NCBI GenBank assembly: GCA_003342895.1
Contig: PTFA01000029.1
Location: 1,116,001-1,180,000, forward strand
Length of the DNA stretch: 64,000 bases
Direction of reading: 5' to 3'
DNA from: Casuarius casuarius
Lineage: Eukaryota > Chordata > Aves > Casuariiformes > Casuariidae
Of the stretch, positions 1 to 11,700 are shown one piece after another. A model generated the notes under the pieces. The model made no database searches. It was not told where the DNA came from and was given only the letters and a program-made list of their open reading frames with translations. Position numbers and translations under genes: made by a program. The number at the start of each line of letters is the position of its first letter. Position 1 is the first letter of the stretch.

Positions 1-2367
1 GTACAAATGAGCATCAACACCTCACAAAGAACAGGAAAACAGGATAAATGTTAGCAATAGGCATCAGCTGAGCACTTCAAACCAAGAACTACATATAAAC
101 TTTGAGAGTGCTCATGAACCTAGCATTTGATTCATTCACTGAGGGGGAGAAAGGAAAGCCATGCATTTCAGTTCTGTATAATACTTCTCACTAAAATCCA
201 GAGTTATTTGGAGACAGTCTGATTTAGGTTCATCCCAAAGAAATACCTCACAAGGAATCTCTTTTCTGGTACTTCCTTCACCAGCTGTCTAAAAATACAT
301 GAAAATGATCCCCCTGCATTCATGTTACATCAACAGTAGCCATGAGACAACTCAAAATTAGGTAACAAAGGTGAAAGAATAAAAAGTGCTCCAGTCCAGA
401 CAGGCCAAAGCAAGAAGCCATTTACGTCACATTGTTTTGGTTCAAGATGTCCTAGCCAATTTTGTTTCTGTAGGAATTGACACAAAGCTCATACATTTAT
501 GCTTATATCATTTAACAAAGTAGAGGGTACTTATAAAATATGCTGATGTCTGAGAGGCTGGACAAACACTGACATGTTTTTAAGAGCAGATGATCCACGT
601 TACCTTCAAATATTCATCTTCACGCTTCCAAACAGAGGAGCTGATGTTTACCATGAATGACAAATGTTATTCTAGGGGAGTCAGAGAATCTGAGAAGTTG
701 TTTCAAAAGGAAACAAACATCTGAAAAGCCACATCTACGCATAAATGCTGTAATTTTAAGGTCACATATCACTGATCAGTCCATGCAAGTTTCCAACAAA
801 ACCAGGAAGGAAGTTCCATATAAAAGTAGGCTCTGTGCTACCATCTTTCTAGTAAAATTTCTGAAACCTACATCCTTCCATGGACTCAGCACATTCTTTG
901 ATGCTCAGTACTCAAAAGCCACGCTTGTAAAATTATTCTCCAAAGCCCACAGCTTTCTGCTTAGCTACAAGTCTTTCTTAACAAGGGCCTGTGAGAGTAC
1001 CTGTGCTCTTTGTGGAAAATGTGCCTCCTTGCTTCCTCATTGTAGATTCCCATGTAGAAAACATTCACCCTGGCCCAAAAAAACTCAGAACAACAGGAAA
1101 GAGGGCAAAGATTTTAACTCTTCAGTGCTCCTCTACAGCCACATGACAGACTGTCCAAGAGCCTTCGTTAAATCGCTGGCAGAAGTAGCTACAGCGGAAC
1201 GCAGGGAGCTGCGAATAACCAAAACCAGCTGCACTGGCAATGCACTGGGAGCTGAGCCTCTCTTGGGAGATTTACCACAATTTTTACACTAATGGGGGGA
1301 GGTTTCAAATTTAGCTGCAGTTCCAAAAACATTCAATACAGGAGTAGGCTTTCACATTTCTATTCCAATTTGACAGCTTATTTCTCCATTTCAGTCAAAA
1401 CGAGTCTTGGCCAGTTTCTGAGAACAGACCACATCCAGCTGGCACTGCTAAACTCACACAGGTTTGATGCACCAAGCTACTGCCTCTTTGACATGAGTTA
1501 CTATCCCTGCTCCACAGACTAGCTTTCTGCTAGAGCAGAAAAGGAAGAAAAAACACACACAGTGCACCATTCTACTTGTGAGAGCTTTATATTTCCCACA
1601 AAGTATTCAACACAGACATTTGTGTGGCGGTAGTCAACACCATCATCATGCTAAACTGACAGAAAACTAGGCTTACCGATCCACAGCAGAAAGATTCAAG
1701 AGCAGCAAGCAGCATAGCATACCATTAAGCAACAGCAGCACAACTTCTGCACCCAAAACTTTATGGAGAGAGTTGTCTGTGATCCCACCTCCATCCCAGC
1801 TGCCACAATCTTCCCTCTCTCTAAAGGCAGGCGTGAGGTCCTGGGCCCATACTGCCTTCCATCTGCTCTAGCCTGTGTGAAGCTTGGAAATCAACCATGG
1901 ACCAACACAGATCTCACAAGCACCAGTTCCAAGTAGTCTAAGTTTTGCAGCTGTTCTTCAGGATCTGAGCCACAGCTCATGGACTGATTCATTGAAAATA
2001 TCTTGCCAATTCCCGCACTCGATTCTGCCTGAGGAGAGCAGCAGCAGCGATAAAAGAGGTCATGACTGTCACTGTTCAGCATGCACGTTTTCTGTGCTCA
2101 AGTATAATCTTTACAGGAGTTGCACAGGCAGAAAACCATCCCTTTCTCCAGGATGCTGGCAAGGAAAGTGGTTTCCACTACCAATGTGCTGGCAAGGAAA
2201 TATTTTTACACACCAGGTTTCAGATTGGAAATTTTCCTTGCATCAGGATGCTGGCCAGCCTAACACAGCCCACAAGTATCTCAAGGCTGAGATTTTTTAT
2301 TTCCCCAGCAGTAACACTGAAATCTTCCAACACCAGCTTAATTAGACAAGGTATTATTAAGGACTAC
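1..2367. other. Non-coding DNA downstream of KIF26A, no gene recognised
   Basis: No conserved coding exon or RNA gene was recognised. A 211-codon open frame (657-1292, plus) has no family resemblance and is treated as chance. Weak internal repetition of a motif like 'gatgctggcaagg' occurs at about 2150-2260. Confidence 0.5.
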
Positions 2368-2429
2368 ATATATATATATATCTATATATATATATACACA
2401 CACACACACATATATACACACACACACAC
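2368..2429. repeat. Compound (TA)n/(CA)n microsatellite
   Basis: About 62 bp of alternating TA repeats followed by two blocks of CA repeats separated by a short TA block. Seen directly. Likely length-polymorphic. Confidence 0.95.
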
Positions 2430-2784
2430 TTTCATCTCCCTCACTCATGCCTTCATATAGACAGATCTTTAGGCACATGAACCATTCTACCATAAGGTTA
2501 AGAACATAGGCTAAGACAGCACAGGTTTAGCTTTGTTTTGTGCTTGTGCACAAGAGATTAATCTCTAGCCAGATGGAACTTCAAATACATTTAATTGTTT
2601 GCAGTGTAAAAGGGATTTTTTTTACTCCAGCTGAACCCAAAAAGAGTTCAAGCAAATCATTTATATTAGGGCAGTACTCAAGAGTCCCAACAAGAGCAAA
2701 ACCTCTTGTACTATGCCAGGTTCAAGCAAGGTGACTGACAGTCCCCTGCCTATACAGAAAGCCAGAAAGGCAAGACTGGGAGAG

Positions 2785-2865
2785 GGCAGAGCAGATAGAG
2801 GGCAACTTGCCCAAGGTCAGATGGAAGGTCAGCAGCAGAGCTGAGGCTGGAGCCCCAGCACATGA
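2785..2865 (-). repeat. MIR-type core-SINE relic
   Basis: The text caacttgcccaaggtcag and then cagcagagctgaggctgg matches the reverse complement of the MIR 3' half (GACCTTGGGCAAGTT and the Cys-tRNA-distal core). Old and heavily mutated. The assignment is from recalled consensus. Confidence 0.55.
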
Positions 2866-5800
2866 GCAGCACCAAGGGCCTGACCAATCTGCCACTCAAG
2901 TACCTCTGTCATGTTCAGCTACATGGATCAAAAGTTCAGGGTAAAGTGGAAGTGATGCCACAGTATTTGGCTAGCATTGGAAGCCAGTGGTCAAACAGAC
3001 CAACTGGAGAAGGTATATTAAAGCTCAGGCTAAGTTCGGGCCTTTTAAAAATAAACAGTTCACAGCAAGAGCAATTCAGGACAAAATCTTGGTTTTCAAA
3101 GCCAGAGATCTTTATAGCCTTCAGCAAATAAAAGGTGAGAGAGTATACCTTTCACTACAAACAGCTTTTCCTGTTCGAGTCGCTAGGACTCTTTCCAAGT
3201 CACCAGGAGAAGCATTTCCCCCCTGAGCTTTACCTCCTCTTGCTGTACCTCAAATTTAAACTCAAGATATATCATACCATGCCCAGCATTCAATCACACA
3301 ACACTCAGTAACTTCAGTGCTGTTAAGGCTTGCTTAATGGAGATGGGTGCGATGCATGCTGCCCATTGAGATCAACTTTATTTTCCAATCCATATCATAA
3401 TCTTAATTCTGAAGTAAGAACATTTTCTGCTTTGCTACTAACTTGCTACAAACCACTAGATTTAGATTGAAAAAAACAATTTTTACCTCTAACTCACATT
3501 ATACCGTAAATAAAAAAAATAAAGAATTGCAAGAGCTAACTCTTACACTCAGACATTGCCTGGCACAACAGACAGCTTCCAGTGTACAATACCTACTTTC
3601 TACAGCATTACAGACAGATTAAAGTGGAAGTGAGAATCAGCCTGTAATTTTTTCCATCTTAGAAGAAACTGAGCCTCCATCATTCACTTGCAGCCTGCCT
3701 ACAGCTCCAGAAACTCCATATCCACACTACCACATCACCCAAGTGTACCATACACTACCTCTTAGCAGGGTTTATTAGATTAAGGTCACCAACATCTGCA
3801 TGGCTTTCAAACAGGAGCAGGCTTGGTACATGGGTACAAAGCTGTATGCGTCACACTACACTGACTGATATCTGTGTGTATAGGAATCCAAACCAAGGGC
3901 TATTTTTGACTTGAAGCAGGACAGAACCACGCTGAGCTTAACAGAAGCATTTTACAGCCAAGGTCTTCCGCAGACAGTTACTTCCTGCAAGATGAAAGCA
4001 AATTCCCTGGACAGCAAGTAGCTAACTCCCTGCAGAGTTAGTGCTCTATGCCCTTTAGATTAGTGAAATTGCAGATTTGTTTTCATTATAAGAAATAAAC
4101 TGATTAGCAGATGGCTGTTCATTTTTCCCCCCCCTGTCAACTCTAATGTAATATAAATGGAAATCTTACTTAAATGAACATCCAGAGAGCTCTCAGAAAA
4201 ATCAGAATTCCTGTACATTAAGTGCATTTTTTGCAAATGAAATGGTCTTTTAAAAAAGGCAGTTTGTTTTTATGTTTGACTGATAACATGCAATACGATT
4301 AAAATATATCGACCCGCAAGTTTTAAATAAATATGACTGAGAATTAACTCAGGCATTAGATTCACACACTTCATTAGCTGGGCTGTACACACTGAGTGGA
4401 TATTCTTCAGGCTGTGAAGGTGCCATTTGTCTTTGCTTTGGTTCATATCCTTATCACCATGCCAAACCACACTAACATGGTAAAAGAGGACAAGAACTCA
4501 AGCAGAAGGTCCTACTTTCAGCTTCCCACACTCTTCAGGGACAAATCCTAATCTTTTGCCTAGACTTTGGTTTCATGTTTAGGCAACATGCAGTGAAATG
4601 TGTTTTAAATCAGGGAAGAAGCAGAGCTCAGACTAACACAGGAAAGGGCTTGGGGAGAAGGCACACCAGGCATGCCCATGGAGGCCTGAGCCAATGGCTG
4701 GAAACAGAGGTAGACATCACCTGTCACTGACTTGATCCATGACCCTGGATGTGTCATTCCACACTTTCATTTCTTGCCTTTTCTCTGCCTACTCTACTTA
4801 GATTATGAACTCCGATTCAAGGCTGTTCCTCACTGAGTGCTCATAGCAGCCCAAGGAGGTCTGGGCTGCAAGGGCCTTCCCAAGTGCAAGACAATGAGGA
4901 AAACAAATCTGGAAGAGACTGTTATACCACAGGGTGAGCTAGTCAAGGCAGCACAAGAAGTTAAGCATTACGACTTTATCCTTAGGAGATAAACATCATT
5001 GTTTTCCTCTCCTGAAGGCTAGTTCCACAACACAGGTAACCCTGTGACTGCCCTGGTACCAGGGAGTTGCCAGCATCTTTGCTTCTGTGGACATGCCTTC
5101 TTCAACTTGCAGAAGGAACTGCAGCATCAGCATATCCCAGTGCTCAGTTTGTATGAAAAAGAATTGGTCTGGTCCTTCATCCCATCGCATTAGAGTTGCC
5201 TCATGCTCCCAGTTTTACACCTTTATACAACACAAGTCTTATAAAGCCTGCCAGCATCTTCACTCTCATAGTTCTGTATTTTAGTACGGTTTTGGGACAC
5301 AACATTAAGTTCAGCATTTCTGACAAATATTCAAAACACAATTTCTAGCCCATGGATGAGGATTCATTTGTTAGAGCTCCAGTAGTTCCTACCTAAAGGT
5401 TTTGCAGCTAAGCTATGTCAATAAACTGAGTTCTGACAGTAAGTCAGCCTGACTTTTTTTTTTTTTTTTTTTTACATATTTGCTCAAAGACAGTCAGCAA
5501 ATTTTGTCTAGGAACTGAAAACGGGAGAAAATATTGCATCAGGCTGACAAGCTCAATAAAGAGCTTATCTCCAAGACAGGCAGCAAAAGTTGCACCAAGG
5601 AGGAGCAGAAGTGCAATGCTCCTGGGTACATCAGCAAATACCAGCCATAGACCAAACAAAAGGTCTATTTACAGCCAGAATCAGAATAAGCCTCTGCAAG
5701 CTACCACAACAGAAACAGACCATGTAATCAGCAAACAGAAAAACCAAGGGAGAGGAAGGGGCTCTATGCAATCTGTATGTTGCTCTCCTACATGTGGCCA

Positions 5801-8466
5801 AGGCCCAGCAGTTCACAAGATGTATCCCCCTGCATCGAGGTGCTTGGAGAAGTACCAGAGTTGTCCACAGTTTTTCCAGAGATACAGGGACCTACTAGTG
5901 CCTCTCTGAGTACCCATCTGTACTGCCTGACCAATACTCTGACCTCAGCAAGGAGCGGTGGGGGGGAAGTTATCCAAGACAAGAGACACTACTTATACTT
6001 CAGGTCACAAGGGATCCTTTGAAGACCAAACCATTCTGGTACTAGAGATTCATGCTGACAGTGTGATCCCATAAGCTCCCCAGACCCTCTCCCTGATCAT
6101 GAAACAAGTACTGCTCCTTTCACAGGGGGATTTCCTCAGGGTATGAAATTGCCCTTTCCTAAGAAACTATCACTGGAAAAGGACAGTATCACCATTACAC
6201 TGAGGCCCTCTGCTACCTGTTCAGTGGGTGAGACTTTAGTAACAATGTGATCCAGCTTCACTATATCACGACAGGCTGTGAGATGCTGTGGTATTTTTTG
6301 TATTTCTATCATGCTTTCACCTAATTTTTGCCTTTTTCATCCCTGGCTATCACACACTGAAGGAATTGCCACCAGATACATTCTCCCTGACCAATACAAG
6401 ATATTAAAAGTTACTATACTGCAGTAGCAAGTACAAATCTGGACCAGACAGAAGACCAGTGGGGCAAGGCACACAGTAAATGAGAGCACTTGTCTCTCAT
6501 TGGGAATACATCTCTACTCAGCAAAGCACTTAAACTTATGTTTAAGTCACATTGTAGTCAGTGAGCTTTAAAATGATGAAGTGCTTTCCTGAACAACAGC
6601 TTAAAGAGGAAATAAAGTATTCTCCTATATTCTTTTATTGATTTCAGAAGAAGGCCCCTTGATTGAAATAATACTGTTTGTGTTGTAACTATTTGACTCA
6701 TGGTTTGAATTTCCTGCTGTATAGCATTTCCCCAAAGAACACCTGGAAATGATGAAATAAGGATTTGTCTTAATAGCTATTTCCAGTCTTAGAGTAAGGG
6801 AATTATCTGTTTCCTCCTAGACAATGAATGATAAATTGGCATCTGAAAAAAGTCAGTCAGCTGTTAAAACACATTCTTTAGAGCAGAATAAGACCTAGAG
6901 CTGTCAGCCTAACCCTGGATTTGGAAAGGAACTGGACATGGAGTCATCAGGAGCTCTGCAGGAACGGAGAAAGACATAGGACCTCCTAATTCCTCTTTCG
7001 TTCCCCATATCTATTCCTGGTCATACTCTTGTAACTCCCTGGGTGAAAATACAATTGCTATGTCCTAGCTGACAAGTCAGTGGGTCTAGGTACCCCCTAC
7101 CCTTTTTTCTTCCCCCTCTCTCTCTGCTTCAAAAAACAGGTCTGCCTACCATCCCCAAGAAAACATTCAACTCCTACCTCAACTTGAGATAGGGAGCTCT
7201 CTGGAAAATGGAAAACCAGGGGAGGCTTGACATTTAAACCCAACAGCCACCACCTAGGTGACAGTTTAAAACAGGCAGGCAGGGCTGAGCACAGTTCAGC
7301 CTTGACCAACAGCAGCAGCCCTCGTTCCTCCTAAGGCAAGTGTGGGCTCAGAGCCCAGATCACAGCCAGCCCAGATAAGGAGTGCAGGGCTGTGGGACCT
7401 GGCACATTACCCTCACCCTGAAGCCTGTTCCTCATCATGTAACACAGGCCCTCCAGCGTTACGTTATCTCCAGGGACTCTTCCAACCTCCTGGAATTCAC
7501 ATGGCTTACAAACTTTAAAACCCTTCCTAGCAGTTTGACTCCAAGAGAAAGAAAGAGTTAAAGACTTTAAAAGCCAAGAGACTGGATTTTTACTGTGTGG
7601 AATGCATTCAACCGAACACAGCAACTCAGTGGAGTCCCGAGACCTCTTTAAATGAGCCCCTACAGCAGATAATCTCTTCTTAATCAGTTTGATGCTCTGA
7701 TAAATCGGCTCCTATTTCTTAGCAGGGGGAGAAAAGTAGCAACTGAGTCGATGCTTGTTTGAAACACAATATTCTGAGATAGGAACTATTTGTATATGTA
7801 AATGCCAGAAAGCCCCTAATTTAGGAACACAGGCAATTCACTTCTATTTCAGCTCCATAAGCCGGTTTGTCTAATCTGAGCCTTTTGAGGGATTTTATGT
7901 TAGCCCATGTGCATATCATTCCACTTGCCTGCACTGCAAAATTTGCTTGAGCGTACAAAACATAGCAACTTGGTGGGCTGAGTAATAGTAATAATCCACC
8001 TAATCACAGTCAATTCAGCTGCTGGCTGCTTATGGGCATCTTTTACACATTAATTTCAGGACTGAATAAGCAAGATCAGAGCAGCTATTCAAGAAAAGCA
8101 CGCTCATAAAGCGAGCTATAAGCACACCAACATGGAGAGTTCGCCTGACTTCCAGGGACCTGTGATCTGGGAGCAGGCTTTTAAAGTTTACTTGCTTTAA
8201 CCTTTCTGTCTGTCAAACAGTCAAGTCAGGGATTTTTTTGCTTAATTTATTGCTAAATAGTACAAACTTCTGATCACCGATTCAGAGCATTGAGGAAGAA
8301 GAGGGATGCAAACAATTCAATACTTGTATAAACACCTCTCCTGCCCACTTGGCAGTCTCAGCTTGCCTTATTTTCAGAGCAGATTTCACTTGGTCTGTCA
8401 AAACTCCTCCAGCGTGGTGTCAGGAGGTTGAGTAACATGGGCAACGGCATCTGCTGCTCTGCTCCA
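2866..8466. other. Intergenic DNA, no gene recognised
   Basis: Only short, non-conserved open frames. It contains a T21 run (5454-5474) and a possible MIR-like patch around 4705-4860 (tgaccctggatgtgtcattcc resembles the GTGTGACCTTGGGCAAGTCA core). The stretch 7640-8260 is AT rich and free of obvious repeats (see findings). Confidence 0.5.
5454..5474. repeat. Poly(T) tract, 21 nt
   Basis: Uninterrupted T run. No flanking SINE body was recognised. Confidence 0.95.
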
Positions 8467-8745
8467 TGGTGTCCCCTCAGGGGTGGCCACGGTCCCCTCA
8501 GATGGGGTTGTGCCTGGGTGTGGGTCACCCGCAGGCCGCACTCCCTTCGTGGTCACTCATGCCCACATGTGGGGCACCCACGGGCCCCTCAGAGGTGTCT
8601 GCGGTCCCCTCAGGGGTGGCTCTGCCTCAGGCTGTCCTCTCCAGGGCACCCACGCCTCAGGCTGTCCACGGTCCCCTCAGGGGAGGCCACACCTCAGTAT
8701 GGGACACCCATGCCCAGGTGTGGGCCACCCATGGGCCCTTGGGGG
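8467..8745. repeat. GC-rich degenerate minisatellite
   Basis: A phrase close to cggtcccctcaggggtggc recurs five times (around 8468, 8490, 8584, 8605 and 8670), alternating with variants of gtgtgggccacccatgggcc. All three plus-strand frames stay open over roughly 100 codons, as expected for a GC-rich tandem array. The predicted peptides are low-complexity and not gene-like. Confidence 0.75.
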
Positions 8746-11700
8746 TGACCAGCACACGGCCCTTCACGGCCTGCTCCCACACAGCCCTTCACTGCTGCCC
8801 CACTCCTTAAACCCACTTACACCCCCCACTGTCATACCAGGGTAGCACACCAGCTCATGGGCTCAAGGATGGGTGTGGAAGAACTAAGGGTCAAACTTCA
8901 CCCCGAGGGAAACAAGTCACCTGAAACCCAACTTTCTGCACAGGTGTTGCCACAGGCAAAGGTGCTGGAGATGGTCAGTTAGTCCCACCTCAAGGCACAG
9001 CCATCTGACTGCAGAAGAAGGGGCACCTCACTGCTTGAGCTCTGGAAGTGTCAAGAAGAGAGGACCCCTGTGCCTTTCTGGTGTTACACTACTCAGGAGA
9101 GTTATCCAAGTCAGAAGGGGTTTCTGTGGAGACAAGGGTGAATATACAAGGGGCTAAGAACCACTAGTTCAGAATGAAATCTCACATGCGAGAAGCAAGA
9201 ACTTCCCAAGATGTTTTTCCCGTGGCTTTTAGCTTTAAAGGCCAAGATGCTGAATGCAGAAGCAGCAATTCCAAGGATGAAAAATGGATATATGACAAAA
9301 AGCAAGTAGGGTAAGCAGCCGTGACCGCAGGCCTCTACCTTTGCACAGCAGTTGTCTTCTGAAGAGTGCCTGGAACACACTCAGTAATGAGCCATTCAAG
9401 ATTCAGATATTTTTGTTACAAAACTAACAGTAAAATTCACTGTATTTTCTAGTCGGGAACAGAAATTCCAGTCTGTTCACACTGAACCATACGGCACTGC
9501 ACAAATAACCCCATCCAATTTATATAGGGCTGCTCACAGAATAAGGCTTACTTATAACTGGCAGGTGGGAATGAGGACTTAGAATAGAAACTCTGCTTGC
9601 AATTAGCAAAAGTAATTTGGACCAAATCCTTGGGTGGCACAAATCCTTGTAATTTCACTAGTGTTACTACACCAGTTCACACTGGATGAAACCTTGGTCT
9701 AATGAACCCTATCTTTTTCTCATTTACAACGGCAACTTAACCTGAACTTACTGGGCCTAGACTTGACCTCACTAAACATTCTCCAGTGACAGCCATTTAC
9801 ATCAAATTCATGATTTGGCCCTTTAAAGTTACTCCTGATATATGTTAAAGCACAGCACCACTGTTTGACCCAGTTACCCAGGAGCGATGCTCTGTACTGC
9901 ATTTTTCACACTTTTGCTGCAACCCACTGGGCATGCTCAGACTTGGTGGTCTCATATCTTCTGGCATACCAAACTATAAAGAGACTTGGATAAGAAATCA
10001 TCAGTAGGTAATTATTATTATTCAAGCACAGTGCGTGTTTCATTGAACACACAAAAATGCACCAAAACAATGTACACCAGACTAGATTATATTACAGACA
10101 ATCTACATAACTGCAGAGCAAACATGGCGCAATTACTTACAGTTCATAGCCGGTAGTGTACAAAGAACACACACATATATTGCTAATTCTGCTCTCCCAG
10201 GCTGGCTGCAGCAGGTTTCACTCCTGCTGCACCCTTGGCCAGGCAACTATTGTTTCTAATACCCTTCTGCACAGAAGACAGGTGCTTCACATACCTTTCT
10301 GCAAACGCTCCTGACAGCGGCTCCACAATGCTTCTCCATATTTGGATCAATTCACTGTATTCCAGATACAGCACCCCCTTTTCAAAAATATTAGCTACAA
10401 TTAGTTAAAAAATTAACACATGCTATGTTCATCCTCCCAGAGATGCCCAAAGCAGCCACACCAAAGTTTTAGCAAGTAACAGAGCAAAAGATTAAAACCA
10501 CTTACTCTGCAGGGTTGCCAGACCCTGGTTCCCAGCACAGTCATTGCAAAGACTACCTCTCCCAGTGAAGGGGAGAGAAGCTACAAGACAAGTATTCATC
10601 CCAAAGTGCTTCAGCACCAGTGACAATGCACACTGCATGCAGAGGAGTTGTGCTGCACTAGCAGTTCCAGATGCATGAGGACTCACTGCACCATCATAAA
10701 GTTCACCACATCACTAACTTCCATCATTACACAGCAAAAAGGGTAAATCATACCACAGAGTCAACAAATGCCACTATCCAATCTCACACTAACCGAGGGA
10801 GAAACAATGACTTGCCATTTACAGAAGAAGCAATTTGGATCTCAATTTTATGTAATTCAGGAAGGGAAGGTGGAGAGATAATGGAGTGATACTGGCTTTG
10901 GCTTCATAAACGCTTCAGTACTGTGCTTCAATAGACTTATTCTACATTCTCTTTTGAAGCAAGTTTTACATGTATATGTATCATATATATGGGTTTCTAA
11001 TACACAAAGTTGATTTCGGCCTTTGAGATGTTTCCAGGGCCGCTGCAATACAGTTCGTAAGCGTTAGCTTCAACCTTCTCATTCAACCAGCTGTCAATGC
11101 TGTATGTTTTACTATATATTGAAGTCTCTTTCCTTCTCCACTATAAAGCAAAATCTTAAAATTAACAGAAAAGACCCTCAGGTGAGACTTGGAAAAAAGG
11201 GCACAGAAGATTCAGCTTTTCAAGCTTTCCCCTATAGTCTATATATGTTCTTCTACAGCTCTCCAAGTGAGTATCAGTTAGTCTGTTCATCACAGGGGAA
11301 TTACATTTGATAGCATATTTAGTTCACAGGACTAGCACAGTTACATTAAACAGAGGCTGCTAATAAAACATTACATCTCTCTCCCCCCGGCACTCCATTT
11401 GCCATGATGTAAAAGGCAGACACCCCATAGAGAAATTAATCAGAAAGAAGGAGAATGAATCTAAGGAGTGAAAATTAAAGACCCCATGACATCTACATCC
11501 ATCTACTACATTCAGATGAAATGCTGTTCCTCCCAAGACTCAAGGATGTATTAAGATCCTTCTGAGAGATGGAAGTGGTTGTAGAATTGAGCATATTAAC
11601 ATCATCAATATAAATTATAGTTATTTAAGTGGAAAGATTTCTCTTTGCTCATCATTGAGGCTCCACAGAGGATGCAATATCTTTTAAATGAAAGCACACC

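Noticed and set aside
657..1292. 211-codon plus-strand open frame with ATG
   Set aside because: Composition and sequence show no domain, signal or family resemblance and no splice context. One frame of this length can arise by chance in 64 kb.
1884..2460. Overlapping plus-strand frames of 153 and 132 codons
   Set aside because: The frames overlap each other and one runs into the TA/CA microsatellite (YIYIYIY, THTHT), so they are not gene-like.
8428..8845. Three overlapping frames of 106-120 codons
   Set aside because: All three plus frames are open because of the GC-rich minisatellite.
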